A stretch of 64,000 bases of DNA from JALHFZ01 sp963674625 (GCA_963674625.2 CAXXXO010000003.1:248001-312000); one strand, 5' to 3'. Positions 23,048 to 32,824 are shown, counted from the first letter of the stretch. Numbers and translations are program-made. Notes: generated from the sequence alone by a model not told the origin.

Positions 23048-23887
23048 TCAGGACTGGCGTCCCCATTTCCGGGCCCATTCGAACATCCCCACCGCTGCAG
23101 CAACGCTTGCGTTCAGGGATCCCGTCTTTCCGGAGAGAGGAATCCGGACTACCTCGTCGCAGTTCTCCGCTACAAGCCGTGAAAGGCCTTCTCCCTCCGA
23201 CCCGACCACGAGAAGAACTCTCTCGGGCAGAGCTTCGCCCCAGATGGGCCTCCCCTTGTTGTTGTCGAGGCCGATGGTCCAGAATCCCGCCTCCTGAAGC
23301 TCCTTCACGGTCTGGCTCACATTGTTCACGGCCACCATTGGAAGGCGGAGGGCGGCCCCGGCGCTCACCTTGACCACCGTTCCCCCGGAAGGGCGGACCG
23401 GCGTTTCGGGAAGAGCACACCCGCAGCTCCGCTCGCCTCGGCGGTACGAACGACGGCTCCAAGGTTCTGGGGGTCCTGGATATGGTCGAGGAGAATAAGC
23501 ATCAGGGGTCCCTTTTGCGCAAGTCCCGCGATGAATTCGGAGATCTCGAGCATGGGCACGTCACCGATTCTGCAGGCGACCCCCTGGTGGTTCACCGGAC
23601 CGCAGATCTCTGAAAGAACTTCGGGAGCGACCCTCTGGACCACCATGTTCCCGTTGTCTGCAAGGGCGAGGATCTGACGGGCGAAGGCTTCGCTCACATT
23701 TTTGCCGAGGTATACCTTTTGTACCCTGTCCGGAGAATCCTTCAGAAGCTGGAGGACGACCTGGCGCCCCCAGTTGATGTCCTCGCTCTTTTTTTCCGGA
23801 GCGGGAGTTCGGGCTGCTGTTCCTTTCCTATCCCCCAGTCTCCCTTGACGTCTCTCTTCCGGTCCCTGGGGCTTTTTCTCTGATCAT
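23048..23887 (-). pseudogene. rlmB: RlmB/TrmH-family 23S rRNA 2'-O-methyltransferase, interrupted by two frameshifts
   Basis: The SPOUT methyltransferase is recognisable but split over frames. The substrate-binding half reads VQKVYLGKNVSEAFARQ ... PVNHQGVACRI ... LLDHIQDPQNLGAVVRTAEA up to VLFPKRRSALPG. The catalytic half continues in another frame from TVVKVSAGAA through VGSEGEGLSRLVAENCD to IPLSGKTGSLNASVAAAV. The shift is at a five-G run (complement of 23382-23386). A second five-G run (23832-23836) separates the likely ATG (23887, overlapping the uvrA stop) from the body. Adding one G at the first and removing one at the second restores a single ~280-residue protein. Both lie in homopolymers, so sequencing error is as likely as real decay. 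Confidence 0.7.
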
Positions 23888-26706
23888 CCACTTTTCTTCA
23901 TCCTTTCATTCATCTGGCTGACATACTCGCCGAGATACTGAGCCGTATATCCCCCTGACGATGCGATAAGCTCCTCCGGGGTGCCGGAGGCGACGACCGT
24001 CCCGCCGCCTTTTCCCCCTTCGGGACCGAGGTCCACAATATAGTCTGCGGACAGCAGAACGTCAAGGTTGTGCTCGATGAGATAGACCGTATTTCCCTGG
24101 TCCACGATTCGGTTCACGATAGACATGAGCTTTTCCACGTCAGTGTAGAACAGACCTGTGGTGGGTTCGTCGAGAAGATAGAGAGTCGGTCCGGCGAACC
24201 GCTTGCTGAGCTCCTTGGAAAGTTTGACCCTCTGGGCCTCTCCTCCGCTGAGGGTGAGGGCGGACTGTCCCAGCCGGATGTACCCCAAGCCTGCCTCGGC
24301 CAGAAGGGCCAGTTTTGCAGCGATCCGCGGTATGTCCCGGAAGAAACCCAGGGCCTCGTCCACGGTCATATTGAGAACGCCGGCGATCGATTTTCCCTTG
24401 AACCGGACCTCCAGGGTCTCCCGGTTGTATCGTTTCCCGCCGCAGACCTCGCAGGGCACGTACACGTCGGGGAGGAAGAGCATGGAGACCTTGGTGGACC
24501 CCCCCCCTCCGCAGGCTTCGCATCGGCCGCCCTTCACGTTGAAGCTGAAGCGCCCTGGGAGATACCCCCGAAGACGGGATTCGGGCAGTCCCGAGTAGAG
24601 CTCCCGGATGAGAGTGAACAACCCCGTGTAGGTTGCGGGGTTCGACCGGGGAGTTCTGCCTATGGGGCTCTGGTCGACGAGGATGACGTTTTTGAACTGC
24701 TCCCACCCTTCGATGCTCCTGTGAGCTCCCGCCCTCTCCCTGAAATCCCGGTCGAGGATCCGCCGGAGGCCCTTGTAAAGAACGTCATAAAGCAGGCTGC
24801 TCTTTCCGGAGCCCGAGACGCCCGTCAGGGCAACGAAGACCCCCGTTGGAAAGGAGACGTCCACGTTTTTCAGATTGTTGTGCCTGGCGCCACGGACTGT
24901 AACATACCCCTTCGGTTTTCTCCGCTCCGGGGCTCTCACGATGCCGTTCCGCTCCCCCCGGAGATAGGGACCGGTAAGCCTGGAGGACAGAAAGGCCTCG
25001 TCGAAACTGCCCGAAAAGACGATATCCCCTCCCTGGTCACCCGCCGCCGGGCCCATCTCGAGAATGGCGTCCGCCGCCATCATGGTTTCCCTGTCGTGTT
25101 CCACCACGACCACTGTGTTTCCTAGGTCCCGGATCGAGCCGAGAGTCCGGACGAGCTTGGCGGTGTCCCGGGAGTGAAGGCCTATGGTCGGTTCGTCAAG
25201 GACGTAGAGAACCCCGCTGAGCTTCGACCCGATCTGGGTGGCAAGGCGTATGCGCTGGCTCTCACCTCCGCTGAGAGTGTCCGCCCGGCGGTGAAGGGAC
25301 AGGTACCCGACCCCCACATCGGAGAGAAAGGCCAGTCTTTTTTTGACCTCGATGAGCACCTGGTGCACTACCTGCTCCTGGGAAGGAGTAAAAGACAGGC
25401 TGTCCACGGCGGAGCACACTTCGTGGACGGGCATGGAGACGAGGTCACCGATGCCGTATTCCCCTATTTTCACGTTCAGGGCCTCGGGGCGGAGACGCAG
25501 CCCGTGGCAGGTCTGGCATTCATCTTCCACCCGGTAGGTTTCGAGCTCCTCCATTACCGATTCCGATTCCGTATCATTCCAGCGGCTCTCGAGCCAGGGA
25601 AGAAGCCCCTCGTAGCGGCCCATATAGGTCCGCTCCTCTCCGTAGTCCCGGAAAGTGAGGGGAATGCGATCTGCGGAGCCGGAGAGAATAAAGGTCCGGA
25701 TATGCTCGGGCAGTTTTCCGTAGGGTCCGGAAAGATCCCATTTTCTGGATGAGGCGAACTTCTCGAGCTTCGTCAGCATATAATGCTTCTTTTTCCAGGG
25801 GAGGATCGCTCCGTCGGCGATGGTCCGATCCGGGTCCACCGCGAGATCCTCCGAAAAATACTGGTGGCTCCCCAGTCCCGAGCAGTCCGGGCAGGCTCCG
25901 TAGGGGCTGTTGAAGGAGAAAAGCCTCGGTTCGATTTCGGGCAGGGAGATGTCGCACTCGGCGCAGGTGAAGTTCTCGGTGAGGACTTTTTCCTCTCCTG
26001 ACTCGGGAAGTGCGAGGATATATCCTCCGCTGAGGGAGAGAGCGTTCTCCACGGCCTCGGAGATGCGGCTTCTCCGGTCTTCCTGAACTTTCAGCCGGTC
26101 GACCACCACCTCGATGGTGTGGCGTTTGTTTTTGTCAAGGGAAATTTCCTCCTCGAGCCAGAGGACGGCGCCGTCCACCCGAACCCTCAGGAATCCTTTC
26201 TCCCGGGTCTGAACGAAGAGATTTTTGAATTCTCCCTTTTTCCCCCGCACAAGAGGCGAGAGGATCTCGATCCTCTGGTCGGCGAATTCCCGAAAGAGAA
26301 TATCCACGATCTCGTCGAGGGAGTACCGCACCACCGTCTTTCCGCAGGAGGGGCAGTGAGGAGTTCCCACCCTGCCGAAGAGAAGGCGGAGATAATCGTA
26401 GATCTCCGTCACGGTTCCCACGGTAGACCTCGGGTTGTGGGACGTCCCCTTCTGCTCAATGGAGATGGCGGGAGACAGGCCGGATATGTCGTCCACGTCG
26501 GGTTTGCTCTGAACCCCGAGGAACTGCCGTGCGTAGGCGGACAGGGATTCTACGTACCGTCTCTGCCCCTCGGCATAGAGGGTGTCAAAGGCCAGGGAGG
26601 ATTTTCCCGATCCCGACGGTCCCGTGACCACCACGAGGCGGTTCCTCGGGATGTCAACGTCGATGTTTTTTAGATTGTGTTCCCTTGCTCCTCTTATGCG
26701 AATCAT
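23884..26706 (-). CDS. uvrA: Excinuclease ABC subunit A
   Basis: 940 residues from MIRIRGAREHNLKN (ATG at 26706), full length for UvrA. Two ABC ATPase modules: P-loops GPSGSGKSSLAFDT and GVSGSGKSSLLYDV, signatures LSGGESQRIRLA and LSGGEAQRVKLS. Zinc-finger cysteine pairs are at CPSCG, CAEC and CPDC, and CEACGGGG with CEVCGG. It detects bulky DNA damage with UvrB. The start lies inside the 3' end of uvrB (53-nt overlap), so the two are translated from one message. The stop overlaps the rlmB-like start. Confidence 0.96.
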   Translation of the reverse strand: MIRIRGAREHNLKNIDVDIPRNRLVVVTGPSGSGKSSLAFDTLYAEGQRRYVESLSAYARQFLGVQSKPDVDDISGLSPAISIEQKGTSHNPRSTVGTVTEIYDYLRLLFGRVGTPHCPSCGKTVVRYSLDEIVDILFREFADQRIEILSPLVRGKKGEFKNLFVQTREKGFLRVRVDGAVLWLEEEISLDKNKRHTIEVVVDRLKVQEDRRSRISEAVENALSLSGGYILALPESGEEKVLTENFTCAECDISLPEIEPRLFSFNSPYGACPDCSGLGSHQYFSEDLAVDPDRTIADGAILPWKKKHYMLTKLEKFASSRKWDLSGPYGKLPEHIRTFILSGSADRIPLTFRDYGEERTYMGRYEGLLPWLESRWNDTESESVMEELETYRVEDECQTCHGLRLRPEALNVKIGEYGIGDLVSMPVHEVCSAVDSLSFTPSQEQVVHQVLIEVKKRLAFLSDVGVGYLSLHRRADTLSGGESQRIRLATQIGSKLSGVLYVLDEPTIGLHSRDTAKLVRTLGSIRDLGNTVVVVEHDRETMMAADAILEMGPAAGDQGGDIVFSGSFDEAFLSSRLTGPYLRGERNGIVRAPERRKPKGYVTVRGARHNNLKNVDVSFPTGVFVALTGVSGSGKSSLLYDVLYKGLRRILDRDFRERAGAHRSIEGWEQFKNVILVDQSPIGRTPRSNPATYTGLFTLIRELYSGLPESRLRGYLPGRFSFNVKGGRCEACGGGGSTKVSMLFLPDVYVPCEVCGGKRYNRETLEVRFKGKSIAGVLNMTVDEALGFFRDIPRIAAKLALLAEAGLGYIRLGQSALTLSGGEAQRVKLSKELSKRFAGPTLYLLDEPTTGLFYTDVEKLMSIVNRIVDQGNTVYLIEHNLDVLLSADYIVDLGPEGGKGGGTVVASGTPEELIASSGGYTAQYLGEYVSQMNERMKKSG

Positions 26707-28684
26707 TTGCGACACGATTCCATTCCTTCCCTTCCAGCGATGCAAGGGCGTCCCGAATCTGGGCCGCCTTTTCGAAATCAAGCCGTTCCACGGCCTGCCA
26801 CATCATTTTTTCAAGATCCGCCACCGACATATTCCGGGCCGAATCTTCGTCCATGGAGAAAGCGCCCCTGGCGCTCCCCTTTCCCGTCAGCTCCTCCGGA
26901 AGGAGATTTACCACGTCTTTCCGGATGGAGACGGGGGTGATGCCGTGCTCCTCGTTGTACTTCATCTGGATGGCCCGCCGTCGTTCCGTCTCCCGGACGG
27001 AATTGCGTATGCTTTCCGTCTCCGTGTCGGCGTAGAGGATGACCTTTCCGCAGATATTGCGGGCAGCCCTTCCCATCATCTGGATGAGGGACTTGGATGA
27101 GCGGAGAAAGCCCTCGCGATCGGCGTCGAGGATGGCCACGAGGGAGACCTCCGGGAGGTCCATCCCCTCCCTCAGGAGATTTATCCCCACGAGGACGGAT
27201 ATCTCTCCGTTTCGAAGATCCCGGATCAGCTCCGCCCTTTCGAATGTATTCAGCTCCGAGTGGATGTATTTTACCTTGAAGTGCAGCTCCGCGAGGTATT
27301 CCGCCAGGTCCTCGGAGGATTTTTTCGTCAGGGTGGTGACGAGGGCTCTTTCTCCTGCGGCCTCGATGTCCCGAAGCCGGCCGATGAGATCGTCCACCTG
27401 TTCCCGGGCCGGCAGAATCTCCACCTTGGGATCGAGAACTCCCGTGGGTCGTATGACCTGCTCCACCACCCGGGAAGAGACGCGGAGTTCATAGTCGCCG
27501 GGGGTCGCCGTCACGAAGATGACCTGGTTCATGTACTTCTGAAATTCCGTCCATTCCAGGGGCCTGTTGTCGAGGCACGATGGAAGGCGAAAACCGTTTT
27601 CCACCAATGTAATCTTCCGGGCCCTGTCGCCGTTGTACATCCCCCTCACCTGGGGAAGGGTGATATGGGACTCGTCCACGATCATGAGGAAATCCTCCGG
27701 AAAGAAGTCGATGAGCGTTCCCGGAGGTTCCCCCGCATTTCTCCCGTCGAGATACCGGGAGTAGTTCTCTATTCCCGAGCAGTATCCCGTCTCCTGGAGC
27801 ATTTCGAGATCGTAGAGGGTGCGCATTTTTATTCTCTGGGCTTCGAGAAATTGCCCCCGGCCTTCGAAGAGAGCGACCTGCTCCTCCATCTCCCTGCGGA
27901 TCGGCTCGATGGAACGGTCTATGGCATCTCTGTCGGTGACGTAATGCTGAGCGGGAAAAATGGAGGCCTTCTGAAAGTTCTCGAGGACTTTTCCCGAGAC
28001 GGGATCGAACTCGTCTATCCGTTCGATTTCGTCGTCGAAGAAGGCAATTCTCATGGCCCGCTCACCGTAGGCGGGAACGATCTCCACTATGTCACCCCTG
28101 GCCCTGAACTTGCCCGGTTCGAGCACCAGGTCGTTCCGGTCGTAATAGTTTTCGAGGAGTTTTTCCATGAAGAGGCGCCGCTCCCACCGTTCGCCCACCG
28201 CGAAGGGAAAAATCACCTTTTCGTAAGTTTCCTTGCGCCCCAGTCCGTAAATGCAGGAGACGCTGGCTACGACGATGACGTCTCTCCGTTCGATCAGGGC
28301 CTTCGTTGCCGCGAGGCGAAGCCGTTCGATCCGGTCGTTCACCGAGGCGTCTTTTTCGATATAGGTGTCAGTTGAGGGAACGTAGGCCTCGGGCTGGTAA
28401 TAATCGTAGTAGCTCACGAAATAATGCACGGCGTTTAGGGGAAAGAAACCCTTGAATTCGCTGTAAAGTTGGGCGGCGAGGGTCTTGTTGTGAGCGAGTA
28501 CAAGAACAGGCCGATTTGCCCCGGCGATGACGTTGGCCGCGGTAAAGGTTTTTCCGCTTCCCGTGACCCCCAGAAGGGTCTGAAAGCGCTCGGAGGATTC
28601 AAGCCCCCGGGAAAGCTGTTCTATTGCGGTGGGCTGATCTCCCGAAGGAGCCCAGTCGGATTGAAGATCGAAATTTTTTCCCAT
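26654..28684 (-). CDS. uvrB: Excinuclease ABC subunit B
   Basis: 676 residues from MGKNFDLQSDWAPSGDQ (ATG at 28684, AAGGA 5 nt upstream). Helicase-like motifs are TLLGVTGSGKTFTAANVIAG (Walker A), the beta-hairpin region YYDYYQPEAYVPSTDTYIEK, VDESH, LVTTLTKKSSEDLAEYL and ILDADREGFLRS. The C-terminal UVR domain (MWQAVERLDFEKAAQIRD) binds UvrA/UvrC. It receives DNA from UvrA and verifies damage. uvrA follows with overlap. A terminator separates it from ftsH upstream, so it needs its own promoter, which I could not identify. Confidence 0.96.
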   Translation of the reverse strand: MGKNFDLQSDWAPSGDQPTAIEQLSRGLESSERFQTLLGVTGSGKTFTAANVIAGANRPVLVLAHNKTLAAQLYSEFKGFFPLNAVHYFVSYYDYYQPEAYVPSTDTYIEKDASVNDRIERLRLAATKALIERRDVIVVASVSCIYGLGRKETYEKVIFPFAVGERWERRLFMEKLLENYYDRNDLVLEPGKFRARGDIVEIVPAYGERAMRIAFFDDEIERIDEFDPVSGKVLENFQKASIFPAQHYVTDRDAIDRSIEPIRREMEEQVALFEGRGQFLEAQRIKMRTLYDLEMLQETGYCSGIENYSRYLDGRNAGEPPGTLIDFFPEDFLMIVDESHITLPQVRGMYNGDRARKITLVENGFRLPSCLDNRPLEWTEFQKYMNQVIFVTATPGDYELRVSSRVVEQVIRPTGVLDPKVEILPAREQVDDLIGRLRDIEAAGERALVTTLTKKSSEDLAEYLAELHFKVKYIHSELNTFERAELIRDLRNGEISVLVGINLLREGMDLPEVSLVAILDADREGFLRSSKSLIQMMGRAARNICGKVILYADTETESIRNSVRETERRRAIQMKYNEEHGITPVSIRKDVVNLLPEELTGKGSARGAFSMDEDSARNMSVADLEKMMWQAVERLDFEKAAQIRDALASLEGKEWNRVANDSHKRSKGTQSKKHRR

Positions 28685-28720
28685 GACCATCCTTTTCTGT
28701 TCTTTCCTTTCCTCATTCGG

Positions 28721-28764
28721 AAAAAAAGAAAAAGACCGAACCGGGAAGAAACTCCCCGGCCCGG
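28721..28764 (-). terminator. Rho-independent terminator after ftsH
   Basis: On the minus strand a ~13-bp GC-rich stem with wobble pairs and a short loop (28764-28736) is followed by TCTTTTTCTTTTTTT. Confidence 0.75.
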
Positions 28765-28799
28765 CTCTTTGAAGATTTTCTTCAGCGAGTTTGCGGATC

Positions 28800-30719
28800 T
28801 CAGAGGGCTTCGCCGGATCGTCTCTCTGCGGTTTCTTCCACTGCGGCATCGCTTGCGGGAAGAAGGGGGCCTGCCAGATCGTCCACAATGGAAACTTCTT
28901 CGTCGGGGGAGACGGCTTCCTCGTCAAGACCGAGAAGAGAGGACAGTTCCTTTCCCTCGATGACTTCCTTTTCGAGAAGGACCTTCGCCACCATGACCAT
29001 TTTATCTGAATTTTCCACAAGGATCGAGTGCACCCTGCTGTAGCAGGAATCGATAATCCGCTTCACTTCCTGGTCGATGGAATAGGCAATGGAGTCGCTG
29101 TAGTTTTTCTCCTCGCCGATATCCCTTCCGAGAAAGACTTCCTGATGCTTGTTCCCCAGCTTGACGAGGCCGAGCTTTTCGCTCATTCCGAACTCGGTGA
29201 CCATCTGCCGGGCGATCTGGGTCGCCCGCTCGAGATCGTTGCTCGCTCCCGTGGTGACGTCTCCAAAGTGAAGCTCTTCGGCCACCCGTCCTCCGAGAAG
29301 GACGCAGATCTTCTCAAGAAGGCCGGATTTCGACATGAGAAAGCGGTCCTCCTCCGGCAGCTGAAGGGTGTACCCGAGAGCCATGTGTCCCCGGGGGATG
29401 ATGGAGATTTTATGCACCGGATCACAGGAGGGGATCATCTTCGCCACGATGGCATGTCCCGTCTCGTGAATGGCGATGATCTTTTTTTCCTTTTCGCTGA
29501 CGAGGCGGCTCTTCCGCTCGGGTCCTGCGATCACCCGGTCTATTCCCTCCTCGAAGTTCTTCATGGAGATCTCTTTTTCACCGAATCTGGCGGAAAGGAG
29601 AGCAGCTTCATTCACCAGGTTTGCGAGGTCAGCCCCGACAAATCCCGGGGTTCTTCTGGCAAGGACCTCGAGATCCACGTCGGAGGCAAGTTTCTTGTCC
29701 TTTGAATGAACCTTCAGAATCGCTTCCCGTCCCTTGACGTCGGGACGATCCACCACGATATGCCGGTCGAAGCGTCCCGGCCGCAGCAGAGCGGGGTCGA
29801 GGATGTCCGGTCTGTTCGTTGCGGCTATGAGAATGATCCCCGTTGTCTCGTCGAATCCGTCGAGCTCAACGAGAAGCTGGTTCAGGGTCTGCTCCCGCTC
29901 GTCGTGGCCTCCCCCGAGGCCCGCTCCCCGCTGGCGCCCCACGGCGTCCATCTCGTCGATGAAAATGATGCAGGGCTGGGCCTTCCGTGCCTGCTCGAAG
30001 AGATCCCGGACTCGGGCCGCGCCGACGCCGACGAACATCTCGACAAAATCCGATCCGCTCACGCTGAAGAAGGGGACATCGGCCTCACCGGCAGATGCCC
30101 GGGCGAGGAGTGTTTTTCCGGTGCCCGGAGGCCCGAGAAGAAGAATTCCCCTGGGGACTTTGGCGCCGAGGGCCGTAAACCGGCTCGGGTCCCGGAGATA
30201 GTAAATGACCTCCGAGAGCTCCTCCTTCGATTCATCGCATCCGGCCACGTCTTTGAAGGTGACCTTGGGACGGTTGTCCGTAAAGAGCTTCGCCTTGCTC
30301 TTGGCGAAATTCATGACCTTTCCTCCGCCCCCCTGCATGTTGTAGAGGAAGAAAATCCACACGCCGATGAGCAGAAGGGTCGGGAAGAGAGAGGAGAGCA
30401 TGTTCGCCCACCAGGGGGTTTTCTGGGGGGGCTCAACGTTCACCTTGACGCCCTTGCCCGCCACTTCCCTCGCAAGATCTCCGGTTCCGACCACATAGGA
30501 GATAAAATCTCTGCCGTCGGAAAATTTTCCCCTGACGGAATTTTCCTGAAGAGTCACGCTTCTGATCCTTCCTGCGTCCACCTCCGACAGGAAGGTGCTG
30601 TATTCTATTTCCTGAACCTGCTGCGGCCCCTGGGACGGTGAGAGAAAGACGTTCACCAGGCTCACCACGAGGACGATCAGGATCAGGTACAATCCCAGAT
30701 TTTTAACCAATCGGCTCAA
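28800..30719 (-). CDS. ftsH: ATP-dependent membrane zinc metalloprotease FtsH
   Basis: 639 residues. An N-terminal helix (LGLYLILIVLVVSLVNVF), a periplasmic domain and a second helix (LFPTLLLIGVWIFFLYNMQG) anchor it in the inner membrane. The AAA domain has LLLGPPGTGKTLLARA, FIDEMDAVGRQRG and the second region of homology TNRPDILDPALLRPGRFDR. The zinc protease motif HEXXH is HETGH, with the distal Asp in the SNDLERAT region. It degrades membrane and regulatory proteins. It follows hpt and tilS on the same strand, the usual tilS-hpt-ftsH order. Confidence 0.97.
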   Translation of the reverse strand: MSRLVKNLGLYLILIVLVVSLVNVFLSPSQGPQQVQEIEYSTFLSEVDAGRIRSVTLQENSVRGKFSDGRDFISYVVGTGDLAREVAGKGVKVNVEPPQKTPWWANMLSSLFPTLLLIGVWIFFLYNMQGGGGKVMNFAKSKAKLFTDNRPKVTFKDVAGCDESKEELSEVIYYLRDPSRFTALGAKVPRGILLLGPPGTGKTLLARASAGEADVPFFSVSGSDFVEMFVGVGAARVRDLFEQARKAQPCIIFIDEMDAVGRQRGAGLGGGHDEREQTLNQLLVELDGFDETTGIILIAATNRPDILDPALLRPGRFDRHIVVDRPDVKGREAILKVHSKDKKLASDVDLEVLARRTPGFVGADLANLVNEAALLSARFGEKEISMKNFEEGIDRVIAGPERKSRLVSEKEKKIIAIHETGHAIVAKMIPSCDPVHKISIIPRGHMALGYTLQLPEEDRFLMSKSGLLEKICVLLGGRVAEELHFGDVTTGASNDLERATQIARQMVTEFGMSEKLGLVKLGNKHQEVFLGRDIGEEKNYSDSIAYSIDQEVKRIIDSCYSRVHSILVENSDKMVMVAKVLLEKEVIEGKELSSLLGLDEEAVSPDEEVSIVDDLAGPLLPASDAAVEETAERRSGEAL

Positions 30720-30758
30720 ATTATCGCCGCCTCCCGACTCCGTGAAATTGTAATTCCA

Positions 30759-31295
30759 TCAGTTCTCCTGCTCGACGAGATGAATGGAGGGCAAATTTCT
30801 CCATTGACCGGAATAATCGAGTCCGTACCCCACAACAAATCGGTCAGGTATTGAAAACCCCCGAAAATCGACGTCCACGGGAACCAGCCGGCGCTCTTCC
30901 TTGTCGAGAAGGGCGCATATCCGCACGCTTTTAGGTTCCCTTTCCTGCATCAGCTTTACAAGATAGGACAGAGTCAGCCCCGTGTCAACAATATCTTCGA
31001 CAATAAGAACATTTCGGTCCTTGACGGTACAGTCGAGGTCCTTGACAATCCGGACGATTCCGCTGGTTTTCGTGGAATCTCCGTAGGATGATACGGCCAT
31101 GAAGTCCATGGCTATTCTCACCTCAGGCGAAACGGCACGGACGAGATCGGACATGAAGATGACGGCTCCCTTCAGAATCCCGATCACCATGAGATCCTGG
31201 CCGGAGTAGACGGAACCGATCTCGCGGGCCATCTCACCGACCCGTCCGGCAATTTTTTCCCGGGAAAGAAGCACTTCACCTACCCTGTAATTCAT
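30759..31295 (-). CDS. hpt: Hypoxanthine phosphoribosyltransferase
   Basis: 178 residues from MNYRVGEVLLSREKI (ATG at 31295, GGGAG 8 nt upstream). The PRPP-binding loop is VLIVEDIVDTGLTLSYL, and MVIGILKGAVIFMSDL carries the flexible-loop Lys-Gly. It salvages hypoxanthine/guanine to IMP/GMP. It overlaps the 3' end of tilS by 20 nt and precedes ftsH. Confidence 0.95.
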   Translation of the reverse strand: MNYRVGEVLLSREKIAGRVGEMAREIGSVYSGQDLMVIGILKGAVIFMSDLVRAVSPEVRIAMDFMAVSSYGDSTKTSGIVRIVKDLDCTVKDRNVLIVEDIVDTGLTLSYLVKLMQEREPKSVRICALLDKEERRLVPVDVDFRGFSIPDRFVVGYGLDYSGQWRNLPSIHLVEQEN

Positions 31296-32682
31296 GCTGC
31301 AGCTCCCTTTCCTCCGGGACTGCTCTTTCCCGGACAAAAATTCGAAGACCGCAGGACGTCCGGTCTTCTTTTATGTGATATTTATCCCCGCCCCAGGGAT
31401 TCCACACCATTTCCCCGCTGCTGAGAAGAGGGAGATGGGGTTCAAGCCACCATGGAACATGGCTGCTCCGCTTTTTCTGCCCGTCCGCAAGGGAACGGAC
31501 AAAGATTTTCCCTTCAAAGGGAAGGGATGCCTGGGTTTCTCCCTGAAAGAAATGGTCTGTCCGCTCTTTATTCCATTCGAAGTGCCAGCGTTTCCATGCA
31601 AATGCCCCTTTCTCCCCGGAAAGGGAAAGCAAGGCAGGCTGGGACTCTTCATCTATAAGTATATCAGGCATAACCCAGGAGATACAGCGGGAACTACAGA
31701 AAACGAACATATCCTGCTGCCATTGGAAACACCAGCGGGAGGATGTCCTCAGGAGGTATGAGAGGTTCTCCGTTCTGCCCCGGTCGAGGGTTTTCAGCCC
31801 GAGTTTTCTTCCGACACCCCGAAGGAAGAGGGAAACCATGTCTTTTTCGAGATTTCGCAGAAAATCCAGGGAACAGGAAAAGGAGGCGAGGGGAACTGGT
31901 CTTCGTCCCAGAAATTCAAGGGAGCGAAAAATTTCCTCTTCCCTCTTCCGAAGGATTTCCATATCTCCTGCAAGGGCGAGAAGATGCCCCTCGATTCCCT
32001 GGTTGTACTCTTCCCGGAGAAGAGGAAGAAGGCGCTTCCTCACCCGGTTTCTCAGGTACGAGACGTCCTCGTTCGTGTCGTCCTCTCTCCAGGGGACGTG
32101 ATGGAGGGTCAGAAGTTTTCGGAGGAATTCCCGGGAAAAAGAAAGAAGAGGACGGAAAATTTTTCCCCGCCGCTCGGGTATGCCCGCCAGTCCACGGGGC
32201 CCGCTTCCCCTGACGAGATTGAGCAGCAGCGTCTCGGCGGCGTCGTCGGACGTGTGGGCGGTCGCCGTTCCCCAGGCATCCGACGACGCCCGGACCTCTT
32301 CGAGGAATTCATAGCGAAGCCTTCGCGCCCCTTCCTCCAGGGATTCCCCCCGGTTCAGGAGGTCGGGAACGGAAAGGGATTTTCCCTGAAAGGGCATCCC
32401 CCATTCTGCGGCCATTTTCCCGACGAAAAGAGCATCCTCCCGGGCAGCCTTTCCCCGAATGCCGTGGTCAAGGTGGGCAACAATGCATCCTTCCTTCCGA
32501 AAAGCCGCGAAAAGCCACATCAGGGCCATGGAGTCGCTTCCCCCGGACACGGCGAGAACGAGAGGAGAATCGGTCTTCCACCATCCCTGGGAGAGTCCGA
32601 TGGCCTGGAATCTTTTCTGAAGGGGAAAGGGAGAGTATTCGAGTGGAATTTTGTACCTGGAATCCGGCTCGTATTCAGCCAT
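31276..32682 (-). CDS. tilS: tRNA(Ile)-lysidine synthase
   Basis: 468 residues. The ATP-pyrophosphatase motif is LAVSGGSDSMALMW, and VAHLDHGIRGKAAREDALFV and ATAHTSDDAAETLLLNLVRG are typical of TilS. The C-terminal half forms the tRNA-binding region. It modifies C34 of the AUA-reading tRNA-Ile to lysidine. An AGGAGG site precedes the ATG at 32682. Only 16 bp upstream is a terminator for three tRNA genes on the same strand, so transcription must come from leaky read-through or a hidden promoter. Confidence 0.94.
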   Translation of the reverse strand: MAEYEPDSRYKIPLEYSPFPLQKRFQAIGLSQGWWKTDSPLVLAVSGGSDSMALMWLFAAFRKEGCIVAHLDHGIRGKAAREDALFVGKMAAEWGMPFQGKSLSVPDLLNRGESLEEGARRLRYEFLEEVRASSDAWGTATAHTSDDAAETLLLNLVRGSGPRGLAGIPERRGKIFRPLLSFSREFLRKLLTLHHVPWREDDTNEDVSYLRNRVRKRLLPLLREEYNQGIEGHLLALAGDMEILRKREEEIFRSLEFLGRRPVPLASFSCSLDFLRNLEKDMVSLFLRGVGRKLGLKTLDRGRTENLSYLLRTSSRWCFQWQQDMFVFCSSRCISWVMPDILIDEESQPALLSLSGEKGAFAWKRWHFEWNKERTDHFFQGETQASLPFEGKIFVRSLADGQKKRSSHVPWWLEPHLPLLSSGEMVWNPWGGDKYHIKEDRTSCGLRIFVRERAVPEERELQHELQGR

Positions 32683-32698
32683 GCAACCTCCTGGAAAT

Positions 32699-32725
32699 AA
32701 AAAAAGACGGAGAGCATTCTCCGCC
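32699..32725 (-). terminator. Rho-independent terminator of the tRNA operon
   Basis: GGCGGAGA pairs with TCTCCGTC (loop ATGC, one wobble) on the minus strand and is followed by seven T. Confidence 0.82.
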
Positions 32726-32744
32726 TTTGCTGTTTTGTCTTAAG

Positions 32745-32821
32745 TGGTGGCGGTGACTGGAATCGAACCAGTGACACTGCGGGTATGAACCGCATGCTCT
32801 AGCCATCTGAGCTACACCGCC
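32745..32821 (-). tRNA. tRNA-Met (CAT), elongator-type
   Basis: A 77-nt cloverleaf with encoded CCA: acceptor GGCGGTG/CACCGCC, D arm GCTCAGATGGCTAGAGC, anticodon loop TTCATAC, T arm CTGGTTCGATTCCAG. A CAT anticodon could also mark the tRNA-Ile2 that TilS modifies. The neighbouring tilS makes that worth testing, although the acceptor and anticodon stem look Met-like. Confidence 0.92.
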
Positions 32822-32824
32822 AAG

